This document shows positions 26,239 through 38,058 of a stretch of DNA of 64,000 bases, piece by piece. The notes under the pieces were generated by a model. That model did no database searches. It saw only the letters and a list, made by a program, of their open reading frames with translations, and was not told the DNA's origin. Positions within the stretch are counted from its first letter, which is position 1. The number at the start of each line of letters is the position of its first letter. This stretch comes from Ciona savignyi (Eukaryota; Chordata; Ascidiacea; Phlebobranchia; Cionidae): the NCBI GenBank assembly GCA_000149265.1, contig CH003275.1, forward strand, positions 710,346 to 774,345, in the 5' to 3' direction. The position numbers and the translations under genes are program-made.

Positions 26239-29200
26239 ATGTACTGTGATTGGATTTTAGTGGCTTTTTTAAGCGTGAATCTTTGCTGGGGATTGACACC
26301 AGTCGAATTTGGGCAATTTAAGTCAAGGTCGTTCGTCGAGTCGAATTCTGGTTTGCAGGGAAGCGTCCAGATAAATGGAACTGTGATGTCGACATTTAGT
26401 ATTTTTAGCAATGGAATTCCGGACCACAAGACAGGTTTGTGAAATTGAACTAAAATATTTTATCATAACTCGACGGTAGGCATGATGTTGTCTGGCCTTT
26501 GCGGGCATGATGTAAATGCCCGAGTTAGCGTAGCTATTGTTATGATATATTTTTGTTTAACCCAAAAATCCACTTGACTTAAGAAACTTTGTCCACTTTA
26601 CTTAAAAAGCTCTCAACCGACAAGCCAATGACTGGTATTGAACCTACAACTTATGAGCTGTATTGTCTTATAACTAACTTGTGTGTTATACCAGGAACAG
26701 CATCCAGTAAGATAAAGGTCCAAAGTTACCACATAAAGCTCCCGACGTCACCTAGTGTCGGTACTACGACAACATGTCTACCAATCGGCCCGGTCGGAAT
26801 GGCAATCAACGGAGTTCCGATATTTAACTCTTATTCTCACGATTGTTGCGACACAGGTATGTGTATGTGGACTGTGGACAGGATTCTTTTATTGATCGCT
26901 GGGCGTAGATACCAACTTGTATGAATAGCCGAAACGTTTCAGTTGGTATACGTTATAAAAAGAAACAGCAATTATATGTTCATCAACTCTAAATGAAAAA
27001 GGTGTATTCACGCAGTGTGACATAAGAATTAGTCAGATTACTTTGCGTCCACTGTTAAAGATGGTGTTGTAGTGTGTTGCATATGATTCAGACGTTACTT
27101 CGGTTTAGTACAGCCCATTTATCCACTGGGTTCAATCGACTTACGTCGTAACTAACTGACCAACTATAACTACTATGACAAATAGGTATCACAGGGCACA
27201 CATGTCCGAGTATAAAAATCAAATAATTACTAGAACGCCGTCAATACCACCGAAATATGTGCGGTCGTGTGGCCGAATGAACAATGCGACTGATACATAA
27301 CCTAGCTATCCTATAAAAATGCAGTCTCAACAACGAGCCTATTAACGGTTTGCAACTAAGTCCCGTAAAAAACACCGAACATTTTTTCCTAAAGGTAAAA
27401 AGGAGCTTGGTAGTTTTGATAATTGTTGGGGATTGGTGGACGACTTGGGAAGGTACCATTACTCTACTGCTCCGTTGTGTCTTCTCAAGTTGGTGTGCAA
27501 TGATCCATCAGGACTTATAGGTACGAAGCATTTGTGCCTCGCCATTTTGCAACGTTTCTGAATCGCGTGACGTGTTTCTGTAATGCTGACGCATCACATT
27601 ATAAGCATGCAGGCAGCCTGGTAGCCTTGTTTTCACGATGATTTAGAAATATGATTCACAATATAGAGGCCTACACAGCAAACGTAAAATAAGCATTGAT
27701 CAGACTTTTACCTTTCTTTTTTAATGATCTATGTAGCTGCAGATTTATTTTTCCATCTGGTTGGGCAAAAATGTAGGAGCGTAAAAACAAAGAAACTGCA
27801 ATCGTCATAATACCTCAGCATCAAGGTATAGTTTCCGGAGCTTTTGTGGTGTGTTTAGTATGATTCAGACGTTCCATCTGACTAGGTTCAGCCGATGTCA
27901 GATAAGCGTCTCGCGGAATGAACAACTGACTTGTTGTCGGTCGTTTTCGATACTGTAGAATTTAAGTGGGCGATGGACGCTCTAACATGTTGAGCTCACA
28001 CAATAAACATGATTATTAAACTTACATAGGCAACCCTTTCCAATGTATTCATTAGTGCCCCCACTAACATTCATCAGGTGTCGCGTTCGACGGGTTCCCC
28101 ATATACGGGCCAAATGACGAAACAGGACGGAGAGTCTCCAAAACTGACCTGGATGAGTGCAATGGTAGATTCGACCGCTACCGCAAATACAGGTGGGTGT
28201 TGATGGCTGTTGTTTTTTATACATATCGTTTAGGCCTACAACAAACGATTTAAAAACCCGATCTTAATAAATATTGCCATAGGCTGTTATGAAATTCTGG
28301 GCTAAGACCCCTCGTTGCGTATATGTTATTAAGCGACAGGCTTCGTCTAATTTCCATGCCTAAAATATTCACACCTGAATATTTGACAGCCGTGGTTTAG
28401 TGTCTATGGTCGGCCTTAGTACTTGTGTTCCCCGGAAAGAAAGACACCGTAGCGTTGGGTGTTTTACGACCTTATACTCCTGGCCCTGCTTTCCATCTAT
28501 TGCAATGTGATGTATAAGATATCGCAATAGTCTATGCTGGAAAAATTAACCCAAATGAAAGCAGCGTTTGCTAAATGAATTATCCAAGTATAAAAGCGAC
28601 TTGGTGGCAGTTGGGTTTCAACCTAAACCGTCTCGACTTCTTGACCAGTTCTTTAGTATAAATGAGTTGACTTTCTCCAGGTACCATGTGACCACCGAAT
28701 TCCCGTACACGATCGGTTGCTTCAAAGGCATTCCTATTCCCGGATATGGCGGCGCATGCGCGTGTAATCAACTCGCCACGCCATGCCCAAATCAGGTAAG
28801 ATTTGTCATGACACCCCCACACAGCGTCACTCTGATGGCGGATGACTGACATTTCGGTGCACCATACACGAGTAGCTTCTTTTGCTAATAAGAACACCAT
28901 GGACTGCAATATATTACCTCGTCATGTGACTGAAGGCCTGTCGTTTACCTATATCAAAAAGCATTTCTCGCATTCAATAACCCAGTATGCTCAGTGCTTA
29001 GAGCTGAGCCAGGGATTTGAATTGTGGATTCCTTGCCGGTTTCCAGTTGGTTATGCCCTGGATCAGCAAGGTGAACAGCGGCCGTCACTTAAACCCAGTA
29101 AATTAATGTTCAGACTACAATCACTTCAACGGATGAAATATTTGTGGTGAAATGACTGTAGGTGCAGGTTTATCCAAAAAAATCACACGTAATAACACTC

Positions 29201-29542
29201 GTATGTTTTCTTATCCGTGTAAATAAACACGGGTATTGTGTTAGACATATGTTAACGTATTCAGAGAACGTGCGATGGATGTGTTGGACCTGCCATTTGT
29301 TGATTTATTTAACTATTTATTTAAAGCAGCCACCTGGGCCTTCCCGCCCACCAACCCGTCGCAAGAGGTCGGTAGCGAGCGGATCGTCATACGGCAACAT
29401 GACAGCATTGGAGTGCTGCTCCGCAGCGGCCACATGTGATCACCTCTATCACAGCAAATCAAGCGCTGAACAGCCATTAAACCACGCACACTATTTTACA
29501 ACGCTTTTTGTTAGTTTAACGACGATATTCATGTTTGTGTAA
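26239..29542 (+). CDS. Secreted, probably GPI-anchored YHYH-domain protein
   Basis: Six exons: 26239-26434, 26695-26856, 27395-27520, 28078-28192, 28681-28795, 29330-29542. All junctions are in phase (927 nt, 308 codons). Residues 1-18 look like a signal peptide (MYCDWILVAFLSVNLCWG). The domain shows PIGPVGMAINGVPIFN, the cysteine pair DCC, then FDNCWGLVDDLGRYHYS (about 127-143) and GVAFDGFPIYGPNDETG. DLDECNGRFD and YHVTTEFPYTIGCFKG follow. This order is that of YHYH-domain proteins, whose molecular role is unknown. The first signature reads YHYS rather than YHYH. After a Pro-rich stretch there is a furin-like RRKR (248-251). The C-terminus is hydrophobic (YFTTLFVSLTTIFMFV), suggesting a GPI signal or tail anchor. 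Confidence 0.85.
27058..27180 (-). repeat. SINE fragment in YHYH gene intron 2
   Basis: Reverse fragment: GTAGTGTGTTGCATATGATT, CAGCCCATTTATCCACTGGG. A second fragment (TGTGGTGTGTTTAGTATGAT) lies at about 27838-27960 in intron 3. Confidence 0.6.
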
Positions 29543-29867
29543 ATGTAATGTCGTCCAAAGTTAAACTTACTTATATTATTTTAGCGGAGCTCGTTTATAC
29601 TTACCCATTAACTGTTTAAATGCATATTTGTTTGTGACTACACTGTGTATACTTTAAAAATAAGCCTTTTCTTGGTTCGTTTAACTACGTCACAATGGGT
29701 TGTGACGTTTCAACTGACTAAATCAGCACAAACTTGCGTACTGCAGGGTATACAGCACATAAATCGTTGGCTTTCAGATTAAAAATACCTATATATTTTT
29801 ATACATAAATTGAAAAGAAAAGGTCTTACTTTTAGCCTTGTATTTAAGCTTGTGACTTATATTATGT

Positions 29868-29975
29868 TGAAAGCCCCAGTAAAGCAATGGGTTCTACAAA
29901 AATTGAACGAACACCTTATACAACATAATGTCATATACAACATACTGCAGTAGCATCGTTAACCCAACTGTGGGC
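29868..29975 (+). repeat. SINE 3' fragment
   Basis: Forward fragment: CCCCAGTAAAGCAATGGGTT, CATACTGCAGTAGCATCG, AACCCAACTGTGGGCGCGAG. Confidence 0.6.
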
Positions 29976-30428
29976 GCGAGATATAGCTGAAAATGAATTT
30001 GTCATACCTGGTCTTATTTAGATGAAATAAATATATTTTCATATTTTTTTCGTTTGTCACTGTCAATAATTCTTGTATCAGGTTAAGCTGAGTAATAGTT
30101 GATGTTAATTGTATAAAAATATCCCACAAAAATTGATGAATCATTTTATTCTATCGTAGTTTGTCGTACCATGTGTGATTTTCACTTTATAGTTGTGTTG
30201 ATGGTAGCTATGTCAGCTGAAAATGCTATATCCGGCAGAGAAGTCTGGGCGTTCCAGTACAAGAGCACGAAAGCCCAAATTCCAACCCATAAAAATTGTT
30301 GATTTATTGCACTCGCGGTAAAACCACATTCGACTAAAATTGAATAAAAATTAATACAAAATATGAAATTTGCTGCATAGAATCGACTTCATATAATACA
30401 AGCCTCTAAAAATTAAGAAAATATTTTT

Positions 30429-32180
30429 TCAGAATTTTGAATTTTCACTTTTAATAGAGTCGAAAAAGTGAAACGTCAAGTTCCCCAAATTAGTTTCATT
30501 TACTTTTAAAGTGAAGTGGAGAGCTCTTTCACGCTCGCCAACCCACACAGATATAGAAAGATTATCACCAGCGACAGCGGTTATGCCGGGATGCATGTCG
30601 CACTCGACCGATCGAATCAGATAATCGGAGACAGTTCCGCTGATACCGATCGACTCGGTAGCGCCAGCTGCGGCGGCCTCGTCTGTCGCGTTCACACAGA
30701 AATCCAATAACATATGCATTGAAACTGCACTCTCATCCAGTTCAAATTGAGTCAACGGAAAATCGGTTTCCCAAATTTTTCGATTAAATGATTCCAGATT
30801 GTTCTTATGTTGCTGATTTACAATAGAAAGTTGGTCGCTTTGCGTCATAGCGTTAATCCTTTTCGCCTGGAGTGGGTCGGAAAAACGGCAAACACCGTTT
30901 AATTCAATCACCTTTCTCCCTGAATTCAGTCTAATACCCTCGGATCTCCATAACAGGTCGTGACCAGACACGCAATGGACGGAGAATGAAAACTCAAACT
31001 TTTCCTTTAATAGGGAAGCCGCCATGTGCATCTTCTGTATAACGTTGTGCAGTCGCACAATCTCAGGCGTAAACTCAGTGTGAATTTTCTTCGATTCAAA
31101 TTTACAAGGCTGTGACAGCATAGATTCAACCAGCCAATCACGGGTGATTCCCCCATACCGCAACCACACTGAAGGCCGGATGTAGCCTGTCAAACAAAAT
31201 TACATGGGTCGATGTGTGTATGAAAATGTTGAACCAACATGTGTACATGAAATATTTGTACAATATTGCATAAAATATGTCCATATATGATGTTGGGTTT
31301 GAGTGCAGTTAAGTGTTGGGGGGTTTCCGGGAAAATGTTTCATGGTGTTGGGTACGGAATATCTCAAACTTTTTTCTTTTCACTTGGTTAAAGATATGTA
31401 TGGGGTAAACACATATTTTTTGCTTGTATTCTGATTCTCTATCTTAATATTTTGTTATTAAGTTTCTCTTTTATATGTACAAATTTACAATAAAAGTGAG
31501 TTTATAATTTCTTATGTTTATTTTATTTTGGGGAAATTCCCTTAAAAAACAAAATTATTTTTAATTAAAAATGTGTTTTTCTGATACGCATTACAATTTC
31601 CAACTTTTCTGGAAATTTAAAACAAATATTTCTTTTTAATCCAAAAATATTGGCGCTAACGCCAAAAATTCTTAAAAATAAGCCTCTCTTTTATATGTGC
31701 GTAAAATGAAAGGTCCTTGCAAAATAGCACCGTGCCAGACTGCCAGGTAAGATTCCTGAAAGTTTTAACCTGTTTGGATAAACCCTTCATACCAATAATC
31801 TTCCAACATGGCATGCCTGACACCAGCATGACACGGAAAAACAAAGAAAAAAAACGAAGTAAAATCAAAATGTGTTTAAATTTTCGAAATTCTGAAGGAA
31901 ACCCATACTAATGATCAAGATGTTAGAACTGTTTTAGTTCCACAAATTAGCAGAAGCTGGTTATGATTTTAATTCTTATTGGCTTGTTACCATATGCTAA
32001 CTAACCATTCAAACATGAATTAACAATAACATCAAAGCATGAAATATGGGAAATACAGACACGATACTTAGAAACCCTTGGTTGCATAGAATTCTCACCT
32101 TTAGAAGCATTGCATGTGTGACCTAGATGGTCGAATCTGACGAAACCGGTGGATTCCCCTTCCCGGTATACACACTCCAT
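30429..32180 (-). CDS. Unrecognised two-exon protein (279 aa)
   Basis: Exon 1 is 32099-32180 (ATG, 27 codons plus one base, donor GTGAGAAT). Exon 2 is 30429-31186 (acceptor TTTGACAG). The joined frame is continuous and gives 279 codons. The protein has no signal peptide or membrane segment. Its N-terminal stretch is FDHLGHTCNASKGYIRPSVW, then LRYGGITRDWLVESML. A helical region follows (EIVRLHNVIQKMHMAASLLKEK). The C-terminal half alternates like beta strands (ISGTVSDYLIRSVECDMHPG, NLSISVWVGERERALHFTLK). A possible 5' untranslated exon with a GTGAGTAT donor lies near 33075-33150. I cannot assign a family. The long frame with codon bias like its neighbours supports a real gene. Confidence 0.6.
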
Positions 32181-32631
32181 GTTAACAGCTGGTCTTCATA
32201 AAAATCTTGGATCCATGGGACTTTTGCACTTTACTTCCAAAACAATTGATCCCTTGATTAAGGAGTTTTATCTCAGTATAGGAAAACACTGCATATGCAT
32301 TTTTAGTATCATCACTCAAATAATAATTGAGAGTACCTCTAGGTTTACTCTTGAGGTCTAGGATTTAAGAGCCCTATTGAAAAGTTTGGTTTTAGTGCAT
32401 TAGATTTTTCCACCAACCATTGTTTGGGTAAAATTTTGTGCTAGACCAGCAATATTAATTTGGTCTATTAAACAAAGTTGCGTCATTTTTTAATTAAAAC
32501 TAGATGATTTGGATTTTAATAAGAAAGCGATATTATGTCAGGATGATTTCTTTGAGTTTTCGATGGAAATGCCTTAAAAGTAGAGCTAACAAACTTACAT
32601 ATATCCGGTAAATTAACTTCAAGGGCAGTAA

Positions 32632-32751
32632 GAGTTAAAGTTAGTTCTGGGGTTCAGATTAGTGTTAAGTCACTAACAAGAGAGGAACGAGGTAAATCAT
32701 AAGGGGGACGGGTTATATCATGACATAACCCGTCTAACTTAAGTTAGTGAC
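32632..32751. repeat. Nested hairpin beside a shared palindromic-element core
   Basis: At 32632-32668 is a core (AAAGTTAGTTCTGGGGTT, AGATTAGTGTT) nearly identical to the middle of the element at 34483-34738. Next to it, outer arms GTCACTAAC (32669-32677) and GTTAGTGAC (32743-32751) enclose a 10-bp perfect stem. That stem is GACGGGTTAT (32707-32716) and ATAACCCGTC (32725-32734). Confidence 0.65.
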
Positions 32752-32828
32752 AAAATACCCATCTACCCAGTCAGCCAGTCTTCCCGCAGATTAGTGAAGC
32801 CCGCTACTTTTATCACATTCCCATTTTA

Positions 32829-32995
32829 AGGTTACCAGAGTTATTACAGTGCATTTTGTAAGAACCCATCAATCCACTGGGTTTAACCGTTTAAAGAATA
32901 TTCGCTAAAAGCCTTACCAAAGGACACAACCGCCCAGATCGTGACCAGTTTCGAGGCTATAACCATTCAGTTAAAAGCAACGCATTAGCCCAACA
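32829..32995 (-). repeat. SINE fragment
   Basis: Reverse fragment: GGTTACCAGAGTTATTACAG, AACCCATCAATCCACTGGG, AGGACACAACCGCCCAG, CAGTTTCGAGGCT. Confidence 0.65.
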
Positions 32996-33150
32996 GCAAC
33001 AAGATCTTCTTTTGGACACAATGTTTGGGTAGTATAGAGGTATAAATAGAGAGGGTAACTAAGGGATTATACTCACGATAAAATAAGAAGTTCGTTGTTG
33101 TTGGTTTAATCGGTGCTGCATTTGTCCGCGATGCGCTGTGTTTTCAATGG

Positions 33151-34474
33151 CTTGATAACACCAAATGTAAATAAAAACAGTGCCCCTAGTGGCTAATCGC
33201 TTTCCGACTTAGTTTGTCCCCAAAACTAGAAACTGTGTAGCATCTCGTACAAATATTTCTTTTAATTCATGTCAAATGTATTTTATATGTTAAACTTCGT
33301 TTTTTTTGCAGTTTTGACGTTAAACGACACTAAAGTGTTTTATGGTAAACGTAATTATCACCTTGTAAGGGCTTTCTTATTTGCGCTATTTAAATCACTT
33401 TCCCACCTAATTTCTCACATGTAGTAAAACGTGCAGATGTGAAACTTCTTGCACGTAAACTTTTCGGACCTCGTAAAATGCCCTATATATTCTGGAAAAA
33501 TTTGAATAGTAAAATATAACCTACAACAACCTAAGTAACTTGCATCAGACTATATAACTTGCATTTAGAATAAGTAACCTGCATCGCGAGTATTTGAAGA
33601 CTTAAAGTACAATTATACTGAACAAGGAATCAGATTTTAGATTTGAGAAAGGACATTAAGCATAGAAGAAATATGGGCTACTATAATAATTACGGGGCGT
33701 TCTTCGGAAAGTGAACTTATATACTTTCCGCCGCGCAGCTGGCGAGAGACCGTTAGGTTGCCAGCTAAAGCAAGCTAGCCAACACTCCAGCATTTAAAAA
33801 GAAAAGCGCGAGCCCACAGCTGTGTAGTATAGAGTTTGGCCCCATTTTTTTCGAAAACGATACCAATTGGGTATTGACCTTCTCTTAATGACGACACACT
33901 TTTTTGGCTGTAGAGGCCACTATACAGTTTAAAAAGAGAGTATGAGTCTTGTTTCTGGTACATTGTATCGTCCTCCAAAAAAGAAAAAAAATCTCTTTTG
34001 AGTGGACTAAACTCGTTTTTGCCTTGTTAAAAGGCATAGTGGGAAATCTTACAAAATAAATTGTATCGTCAAATCAAAATTAATCATAAAAAAAGTTTAA
34101 ACGTAATGCAGCAAATATGCAAGGTTTAAATAATTAATTTCCACTTTCTAACTTCGAAGCGAATAGGTTAGTGTTAAAATATTTTGTTTTCGTATTGGAG
34201 CAACGTCATCACTTTTCACAACTATACGAGGAATATATTTTGGATTATAATTTCCGCTTGCCCTACATTTTGTGGAGAAGTTTTGAAAACTATCAATCTT
34301 TTTTGAACTTAAGACGACGAACGAGAGTTATTTTACTTTAAACGACGATTTTAATCGGAAAAAGGGTAAGTGATTTAAAATAATAAATGCAGTATAATTT
34401 TTTAATTTATATACCGGTACATTTAACCAACACAAAAGCGATTTTTACAATGATTTTTTATTAATTTGTAGCTC
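33151..34474. other. Intergenic region
   Basis: No supported exon. A small perfect inverted repeat GGAAAGT / ACTTTCC with a 10-base spacer lies at about 33707-33730. A splice-donor-like AAAAAGG|GTAAGTG occurs near 34365, on the same strand as CHTOP, but nothing ties it to that gene. Confidence 0.4.
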
Positions 34475-34482
34475 TTTAAAAT

Positions 34483-34738
34483 CGGTACCTCTAAATACCA
34501 CAGGACCGCTTGGACCGCTTGGAGCGCATGGAGCGCTTAAATCGCTTGGAGAGCTTGGATCGCTTGGATCACTTACTATACTTCGTAATTACAAAAGCCA
34601 TGATAATAATGTTAGGGTTGGGGTTAAAGTTATTTCTGGGGTTGAGATTAGTGTTTGGAACAGGGTTAGAATTATTTTCCATAGCAATCTAAGTGATCCA
34701 AGCGCTCCAAGCGGTCCTGTAGTATTTAGAGGCACCCC
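34483..34738. mobile_element. Palindromic MITE with 8-bp target duplication (256 bp)
   Basis: Perfect direct repeats TTTAAAAT flank at 34475-34482 and 34739-34746. Inverted ends: CCTCTAAATACCACAGGACC on the left and GGTCCTGTAGTATTTAGAGG on the right, followed inward by repeated CGCTTGGA/TCCAAGCG octamers. The middle (34611-34677) carries GTTAGGGTTGGGGTTAAAG and CTGGGGTTGAGATTAGTG. An 8-bp duplication fits hAT-type transposition. No transposase is present. Confidence 0.8.
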
Positions 34739-34889
34739 TTTAAAATTTATAATTTTGTATGTGCTTAGTTTGCATTGCTGTATGAGAAGTATAGTAATGT
34801 TATGCACTCATACCACTTTCTGATGGCAAATGTTTGAAACAATATCCCGAATATTTTTTGGCAGAGAAAAAGACTTTACAGGGAACAAG

Positions 34890-35106
34890 GGACAACACTA
34901 AAATGAGGGAAAGCGGGAAGGAGGGAAACTGCCCACTAAAACTATGAAAATTAATTTTAACCCTGCTCTAAACACTAATATTAAACCCATAACTAACCCT
35001 AACTCTAACCCCATGTTTAAAACTAATTCTTAAGCGCTAATCTTTATTTTAATTTGCAGTTTCCCGCTTTCCCTCCTTCCCTATTTCCCTCCTTTTAGTT
35101 TTCCCC
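34890..35106. mobile_element. Second palindromic MITE with 9-bp flanking repeat (217 bp)
   Basis: GGGAACAAG is repeated on both sides (34881-34889 and 35107-35115). Ends are inverted: the left has GGGAAAGCGGGAAGGAGGG and AAACTGC, the right has GCAGTTTCCCGC, TTTCCCTCCTTCCC and CCTTTTAGTTTTCCCC. The middle, read on the minus strand, matches the core of the neighbouring element (ATTAGTGTTTAGAGCAGGG). The 8-9 bp duplication suggests a hAT-like element. Confidence 0.75.
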
Positions 35107-35115
35107 GGGAACAAG

Positions 35116-36365
35116 TCATAGTTTTAATTTTTTTTCTTATCAGCCAGCCATACTTCTCAACTGTCATTCCCAATAAACGCATGATTTTTCCAAGCTATAT
35201 TATGTTAATATATGTTTTATTATTATTCATTTTTATGCGTTTAATGAATGAATCTGATTGACCCTTAATTATAGTTTATAACAAACAATGTTTTAGTATT
35301 TCCAGGATGGCTGAGAATGCTTTGCAAAAAATATGCTTCAAGAATACAACCAAAATGAGTTTAAATGCTCGGTGAGAATTGCTAATGTTATTCCACATGC
35401 CATATACTTGTATGCCAATAAATCTTAAGGTTTGGCATTTATAAATATTCAATTGAGGGTAAAAGAAATAGCTTAAAATAAAATGCAATTCTGCAATATT
35501 TAACAGCCACCAGTAATTAAACTTGATATAATGGCATTGAACTCTCATAGTCGAGTTCATAATGAATTTTTACAAATTCATCTGCATTTACCATCTTGGG
35601 CCCATTCTCATATGAGGAGTAAGAGGCTCGTTAGATAGTTTGCCATCGCTGTTGTGCTGCCCAACTCATCTGAGTGTAAGTGGCGATTGGGTTTCAAGCG
35701 CAGGTTTTGGGCGGCTGGGTTACAACAATTCTTCAACGTATCCAACACTTTAAACACTTGGTGTCTATGACCCTTGTGGTATAGCACTTGATATACAGCA
35801 ACACTTCTGGACCTAATTATTCACATACACAGCTAGGATTTGATCATAGTAAAAGCAATTATTTAACTAGTTTAGACACCTGAATTATTTTCGTTTGATA
35901 TCAAAACAAAATTTCCAACTTACTGCAAAATGCTACTTACTTTAAACGAAACATAATATGTTAATAAAGGTTTAATATTAAAACACTAAATATTTAGAAA
36001 AATTATAAGTTCACACTTAAAAAAAACACTAATACATAAATGTATGCTAAAAAAAATTTAATCAACTTAATTTTGCATAACAGATTGTACACCAGTGTGG
36101 TGGCCTACAGAGGCAACATTTATAACACTATCCAGGGTATTTTTTAAGTTTTTCTTTATCATTCAAATATTAAAAAAATCTGTATATTCGAAATGGTTGA
36201 AAAATAGAATGATTGCTTCATACATACTGAAATATGAACTAATGGACTTAAAAAATAAAGAACATCCACACATATTCCATACATTCTGAAATAGCTCAAA
36301 GCTCACACACGAAAGCCCTCCATGTAAATCCTGTTGCGAGAGCTTGCAAAGCACAACACGTGGCT
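35116..36365. other. Intergenic region upstream of CHTOP
   Basis: No supported exon. A more GC-rich island at about 35590-35830 (GGAGTAAGAGGCTCGTTAG, GTGGTATAGCACTTG) resembles a degraded dispersed repeat but has no partner that I could find in this window. The first CHTOP exon should lie here or further upstream; I could not find it. Confidence 0.4.
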
Positions 36366-38058
36366 ATGCTGGCATGTGGTAATACTTGCAAACCCACCCA
36401 AAGCTTCACAACGATCATGAAGTCCCGTCCTCCACCCACGGTGCAGACCGTGAAGGTCCAAACTTCGACCGACCGGCTGGCGAGTGACAAAAATCGTCGG
36501 TTGGCGCAGCAGATGGAAAGAAGGCCAGCCGTGGAAGCTGCACTTGGAGTTAAAAAAACAGCCGCTCGTGCACCATCTCCACCAAAGGTAGTAAGTACTA
36601 CGAAGCTTTTACAAAACGACAACCAACTTTGCTTTACAATCAATTTATTTTCTTGTAATAATTAAAGAATTGTTTTCTCCTCAGTTATCTGTACGAGAAA
36701 GACTTGGCCCAAAACGAGGCTTCACTTCACCTCAGGGTGTGGGTAAGAATCAAATTATGTTATTTTATCACTTTATGTTTAGTTGGGATATGTGTTGATT
36801 GCTGGGATGGTAACACAGGTTACACGTTTATTTGACTTATCCGAGTACAAACCAACTAGCGAATGGTTTCCATCTCACAACCTTTCAGCACTCGTTAACT
36901 GATCGAAAAAGCTAGAGTGTGCCTCATACATACTGTTATTAATCATCAGGTTTAACTCGTGGAGGACTGAACAGAGGAAGAGGAAATGCTTTTAACCGTG
37001 GCAGAGGTAATACTTGTGCTTTAGAACTTCGTTCACTGATTATCAATCTTTTTGTCTCCTTTGACCCTCTTTGGTGTAACCAAAGCCCGTTTGTGGTCCT
37101 GGTACACTAGCTTTTTACTTAAGTTGAAAGTAACACCTAATTATGCGAACAGTTTTATTTATTTATAAGTGTAATGAAAGCAAGTTTTAAAATAGCAGTC
37201 AGGTATATCATATTGGCTTGGTGGCGACTTTCAGTTTGGAACTAAAACACTGGTATAAACAGTAAGATCGACAGCACTAACAGAATTACTAGTTCGACAT
37301 TATTTTGATCTGCCTTGATGGTTTAATACGTTTGTTGTAGTAAATTTTTGTTGGTCTTACCACACTTAGTTAAAAAAAGGATATAATTTAATAAATATAG
37401 CGGACGTGGCCGCCAAACCTAGGCGTAAAAACAATATTGGGAAAACAAAATTTAATTAAAACCAAAGAATATAAAGCCCTGAAGAAGAGTGTGTGGTAAA
37501 GCGCGATCAGTACTGAGGGGGAGCCGGCTTTAGGAGAAGGTGTGGCCTGAAAGCGTGGACCAGAGTGGAAAAATAGAAAAACCCTAAAATGAACTTCCAC
37601 TAACGTCAGATGACACTATTAGTTTCAAGCACACTTACCGGGGCATATTTACATTAAATATTGTCATTATAACACACAAATTGCATAACATTAATGCATT
37701 TGATGTAATACTTATTTACATTTGATTTAATACTATTTTGATCTAATACCTATTTACTTCAATGTAAAGTTGATACATTTGTTTTCCAGGAATGGTTCGG
37801 GGGAAGCCCCTGACGTCACCAATCAGCGGTAGAATCACCAAAACCACTCGCGGCAACTTTAATAAACCCCGTGGACGTGGAGGCTTTCGTGGTGGGAGAG
37901 GAAAGGGGTTTTCCAGGGGTCGCGGGGGCGTGGGAGCCAAGGTTGGCACCAAAGAAGTCTCGAAAGACGCGTTGGACAGCGACCTTGATTCATACATGTC
38001 GAAGACCAAAGGACACATGGATGCTGAACTCGACGAGTACATGGCCAATCAAGGCTGA
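36366..38058 (+). CDS. CHTOP: CHTOP (chromatin target of PRMT1)
   Basis: Exons: 36366 (or 36417)-36587, 36685-36742, 36950-37006, 37790-38058, all in phase. The model gives 201 codons from the ATG at 36366 or 184 from 36417 (human about 248). Recognised stretches are [18 protein letters not shown], matching the human [18 protein letters not shown] region. Next come RERLGPKRG and a compact Arg/Gly region ([34 protein letters not shown]). The C-terminus is the family's [25 protein letters not shown] is a nuclear RGG protein methylated by PRMT1; it works with the TREX export complex and 5FMC. The N-terminal exon carrying the family start was not found, so the 5' end is uncertain. The RG-rich region is much shorter than in vertebrates. 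Confidence 0.88.
37384..37475 (-). repeat. Repeat family B copy in CHTOP intron
   Basis: Reverse-complement match of 2385-2476, including CGCCTAGGTTTGGCGGCC and the ATATTTATTAAATTATAT end. It sits in the last CHTOP intron. Confidence 0.7.

Noticed and set aside
34510-34692. Open frame with a regular LERxERLNRLESLDRL pattern
   Set aside because: It is the translation of the CGCTTGGA octamers in a MITE end, so the coiled-coil look is an artefact.
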